Shown one piece after another: positions 62,877-64,000 of a stretch of 64,000 nt of DNA; the stretch's first letter is position 1, and each line of letters opens with the position of its first letter. Below the pieces are notes generated by a model that did no database searches, had not been told where the DNA came from, and was given only the letters and a program-made list of their open reading frames with translations. The position numbers and the translations under genes were made by a program. Source of the DNA: Streptomyces sp. cg36 (GTDB lineage: Bacteria; Actinomycetota; Actinomycetes; Streptomycetales; Streptomycetaceae); contig NZ_CP163520.1 of assembly GCF_041080675.1 (NCBI RefSeq), forward strand, positions 2,232,001 to 2,296,000, in the 5' to 3' direction.

Positions 62877-64000
62877 ATGAGCACCACTTCCCAGTCCGAA
62901 GGCGCACTGGAAACCCGTGGCCTCGAGCCCGTCCCCGACAGCGAGCGCACCGCCAGAACCAGGGAGCTCTTCCCCACCTGGGTGGCCGCCAACATCAGTG
63001 TGCTGCTGCTCACGATGGGCGCCAGCCTGGTCGTGACGTACAAGCTGAACTTCTGGCAGGCGATCGTCGTCGCGATCGCCGCCCCGGTCGTCAGCTACGG
63101 GCTGGTCGGGCTCATATCCATCGCGGGCAAGCGCGGTGGCGCGCCCGGCATGGCGCTCTCGCGCGCGGTCTTCGGCCAGCGCGGCAATCTGCTGCCCGGC
63201 TCGCTGATCTGGGTCGCCCGCTGGGGCTGGGAGACGATCAACGCGGTCACCGGCGCCTACGCCATGCTGACCGTCCTGGACATCGTCTTCGGCGTGAAGA
63301 GCAACACCTTCCTGATCATCGTGACGCTGCTGCTCTTCGTGGTGACGACGTTCGCGATCTCGGGCCTCGGCATCAACGTCGTGCAGAAGTGCAACAAGTA
63401 CGCGACCTACCTCTTCGGCGCGTTCTCCGTGCTCGTGCTCGTCTATCTGGCGCTGAACACCGACTGGAGCGAGGTCTTCGACCGCCCGGCCGGAAAGATG
63501 TCGCTGATGGTCGCGGGCACCGGTCTGATCGCGGCGGGCGGCGTCAGCTGGATCCCGTCCGCCCCGGACTTCACCCGCTACCTGCCGCGCACCGCCTCCT
63601 CCCGGGCGATGGTCGCCAGCTCCGTCGGCGGCGCGGGCATCGTGGTGCTGCCGATGGTCCTGATGGGCGCGGTCATGGCGGTCTCCACCCCGGACCTGGC
63701 CTCGGCGGCCGACCCGGTCTCCTTCCTCGGCGAGATCCTGCCGCTGTGGATCGCGGTGCCGTACCTGCTGATCGCCCTGGTCGGCATGGTGCTGATCAAC
63801 TCGATGTCGATGTACTCGGCGGGCTTCACCGCGCAGACCCTCGGCTTCAAGATCCCGCGCCACTGGGCCGTCTCGGTGAACGCGGTGATCTCGCTGGCCT
63901 TCGGCGGGGTGCTGATGCTGGTCGCCAAGAGCTTCATGGGCTCCTTCATCGCCTTCCTCTCGCTGCTCGCCGTCGCCTTCTCCGCCTGGGTCGGCGTCTT
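62877..64000 (+). CDS. NCS1-family cytosine/purine permease, N-terminal part (runs off the right edge)
   Basis: About 374 residues are visible from ATG 62877; an in-frame ATG at 62826 would add 17 residues, and neither has a strong ribosome site. About ten membrane helices are seen: SVLLLTMGASLVVTYKLNFW, VARWGWETINAVTGAYAML and a periodic series afterwards. PSAPDFTRYLP, as in CodB-type transporters (sodium- or proton-coupled), supports the family. Substrate could be cytosine, purines or another base; no adjacent deaminase is visible. Confidence 0.87.
   Translation, partial: MSTTSQSEGALETRGLEPVPDSERTARTRELFPTWVAANISVLLLTMGASLVVTYKLNFWQAIVVAIAAPVVSYGLVGLISIAGKRGGAPGMALSRAVFGQRGNLLPGSLIWVARWGWETINAVTGAYAMLTVLDIVFGVKSNTFLIIVTLLLFVVTTFAISGLGINVVQKCNKYATYLFGAFSVLVLVYLALNTDWSEVFDRPAGKMSLMVAGTGLIAAGGVSWIPSAPDFTRYLPRTASSRAMVASSVGGAGIVVLPMVLMGAVMAVSTPDLASAADPVSFLGEILPLWIAVPYLLIALVGMVLINSMSMYSAGFTAQTLGFKIPRHWAVSVNAVISLAFGGVLMLVAKSFMGSFIAFLSLLAVAFSAWVGV

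Overview
The window is high-GC (about 70 percent or more) DNA with the gene content and gene order of a Streptomyces core chromosome. The closest named reference I can compare from memory is the Streptomyces coelicolor ftsY - nsdA - amtB/glnK/glnD - ffh - ftsH - rpsP/trmD/rplS - signal peptidase - dprA - whiG - rpsB/tsf - frr - polyamine - chitinase segment. Genus-specific landmarks are whiG (sporulation sigma factor), nsdA (sporulation and antibiotic repressor), four tandem signal peptidases next to rplS, a GlnR-type box before amtB, and a secreted chitinase whose promoter carries a DasR/chi-type repeat. No ORFs suggesting phage, integrase, transposase or CRISPR were seen, and no tRNA or rRNA gene was recognised.

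Layout. 1-1148: 5' part of a secreted GH18 chitinase (reverse). 1253-1711: unknown protein. 1975-9246 (reverse): polyamine uptake and catabolism operon (aldehyde dehydrogenase, PotD-, PotA-, PotB-, PotC-like transporter, FAD oxidase). 9404-13077: NADAR protein, DUF4190 membrane protein, adenosine/aminodeoxyfutalosine deaminase, GDPD phosphodiesterase. 13160-18150: second polyamine block (PotD paralogue, second aldehyde dehydrogenase, divergent Lrp/AsnC regulator and aminotransferase). 18325-22458: ABC ATPase and permease of unknown substrate, LOG-family protein, DMT-type transporter. 22644-26608 (reverse): thiamine ABC transporter under a TPP riboswitch. 26635-32451 (reverse): rlmN, cdsA, frr, pyrH, tsf, rpsB. 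32743-35092: M23 peptidase, TetR regulator, whiG. 35334-38824 (reverse): dprA, yifB, yraN. 39058-43994 (reverse): DUF2469, NUDIX, sipZ, sipY, sipX, sipW. 44073-46827 (reverse): rplS, trmD, rimM, khpA, rpsP. 47085-50360: SprT-like metalloprotein, small ORF, proS, methyltransferase. 50392-58410 (reverse): ftsH, ffh, glnD, glnK, amtB. 58736-64000: nsdA, primpol-like protein, ftsY, and the 5' part of an NCS1 cytosine permease.

How it works together. The two polyamine blocks form one pathway: uptake through PotABCD with two binding proteins, transamination or oxidation of the amine, oxidation of the aminoaldehyde, and Lrp-type control. The two divergent control regions share an inverted-repeat layout (GATTC - about 25 nt - GAATY). 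amtB-glnK-glnD is the nitrogen-sensing operon. ftsY, ffh, ftsH and four type I signal peptidases put much of the secretion machinery in one window.

Caveats. potA and glnD each contain a one-base frameshift in a GC-rich run and are otherwise intact. Consensus error is the simplest explanation, and sipX may have a third such problem at its 3' end. Most of the window is conserved housekeeping. The observations most worth checking are regulatory DNA: a dre-like 12-mer shared by the chitinase promoter and the rpsB leader, the paired polyamine operators, the rpsB-tsf hairpin, and the degenerate primpol-like pair.
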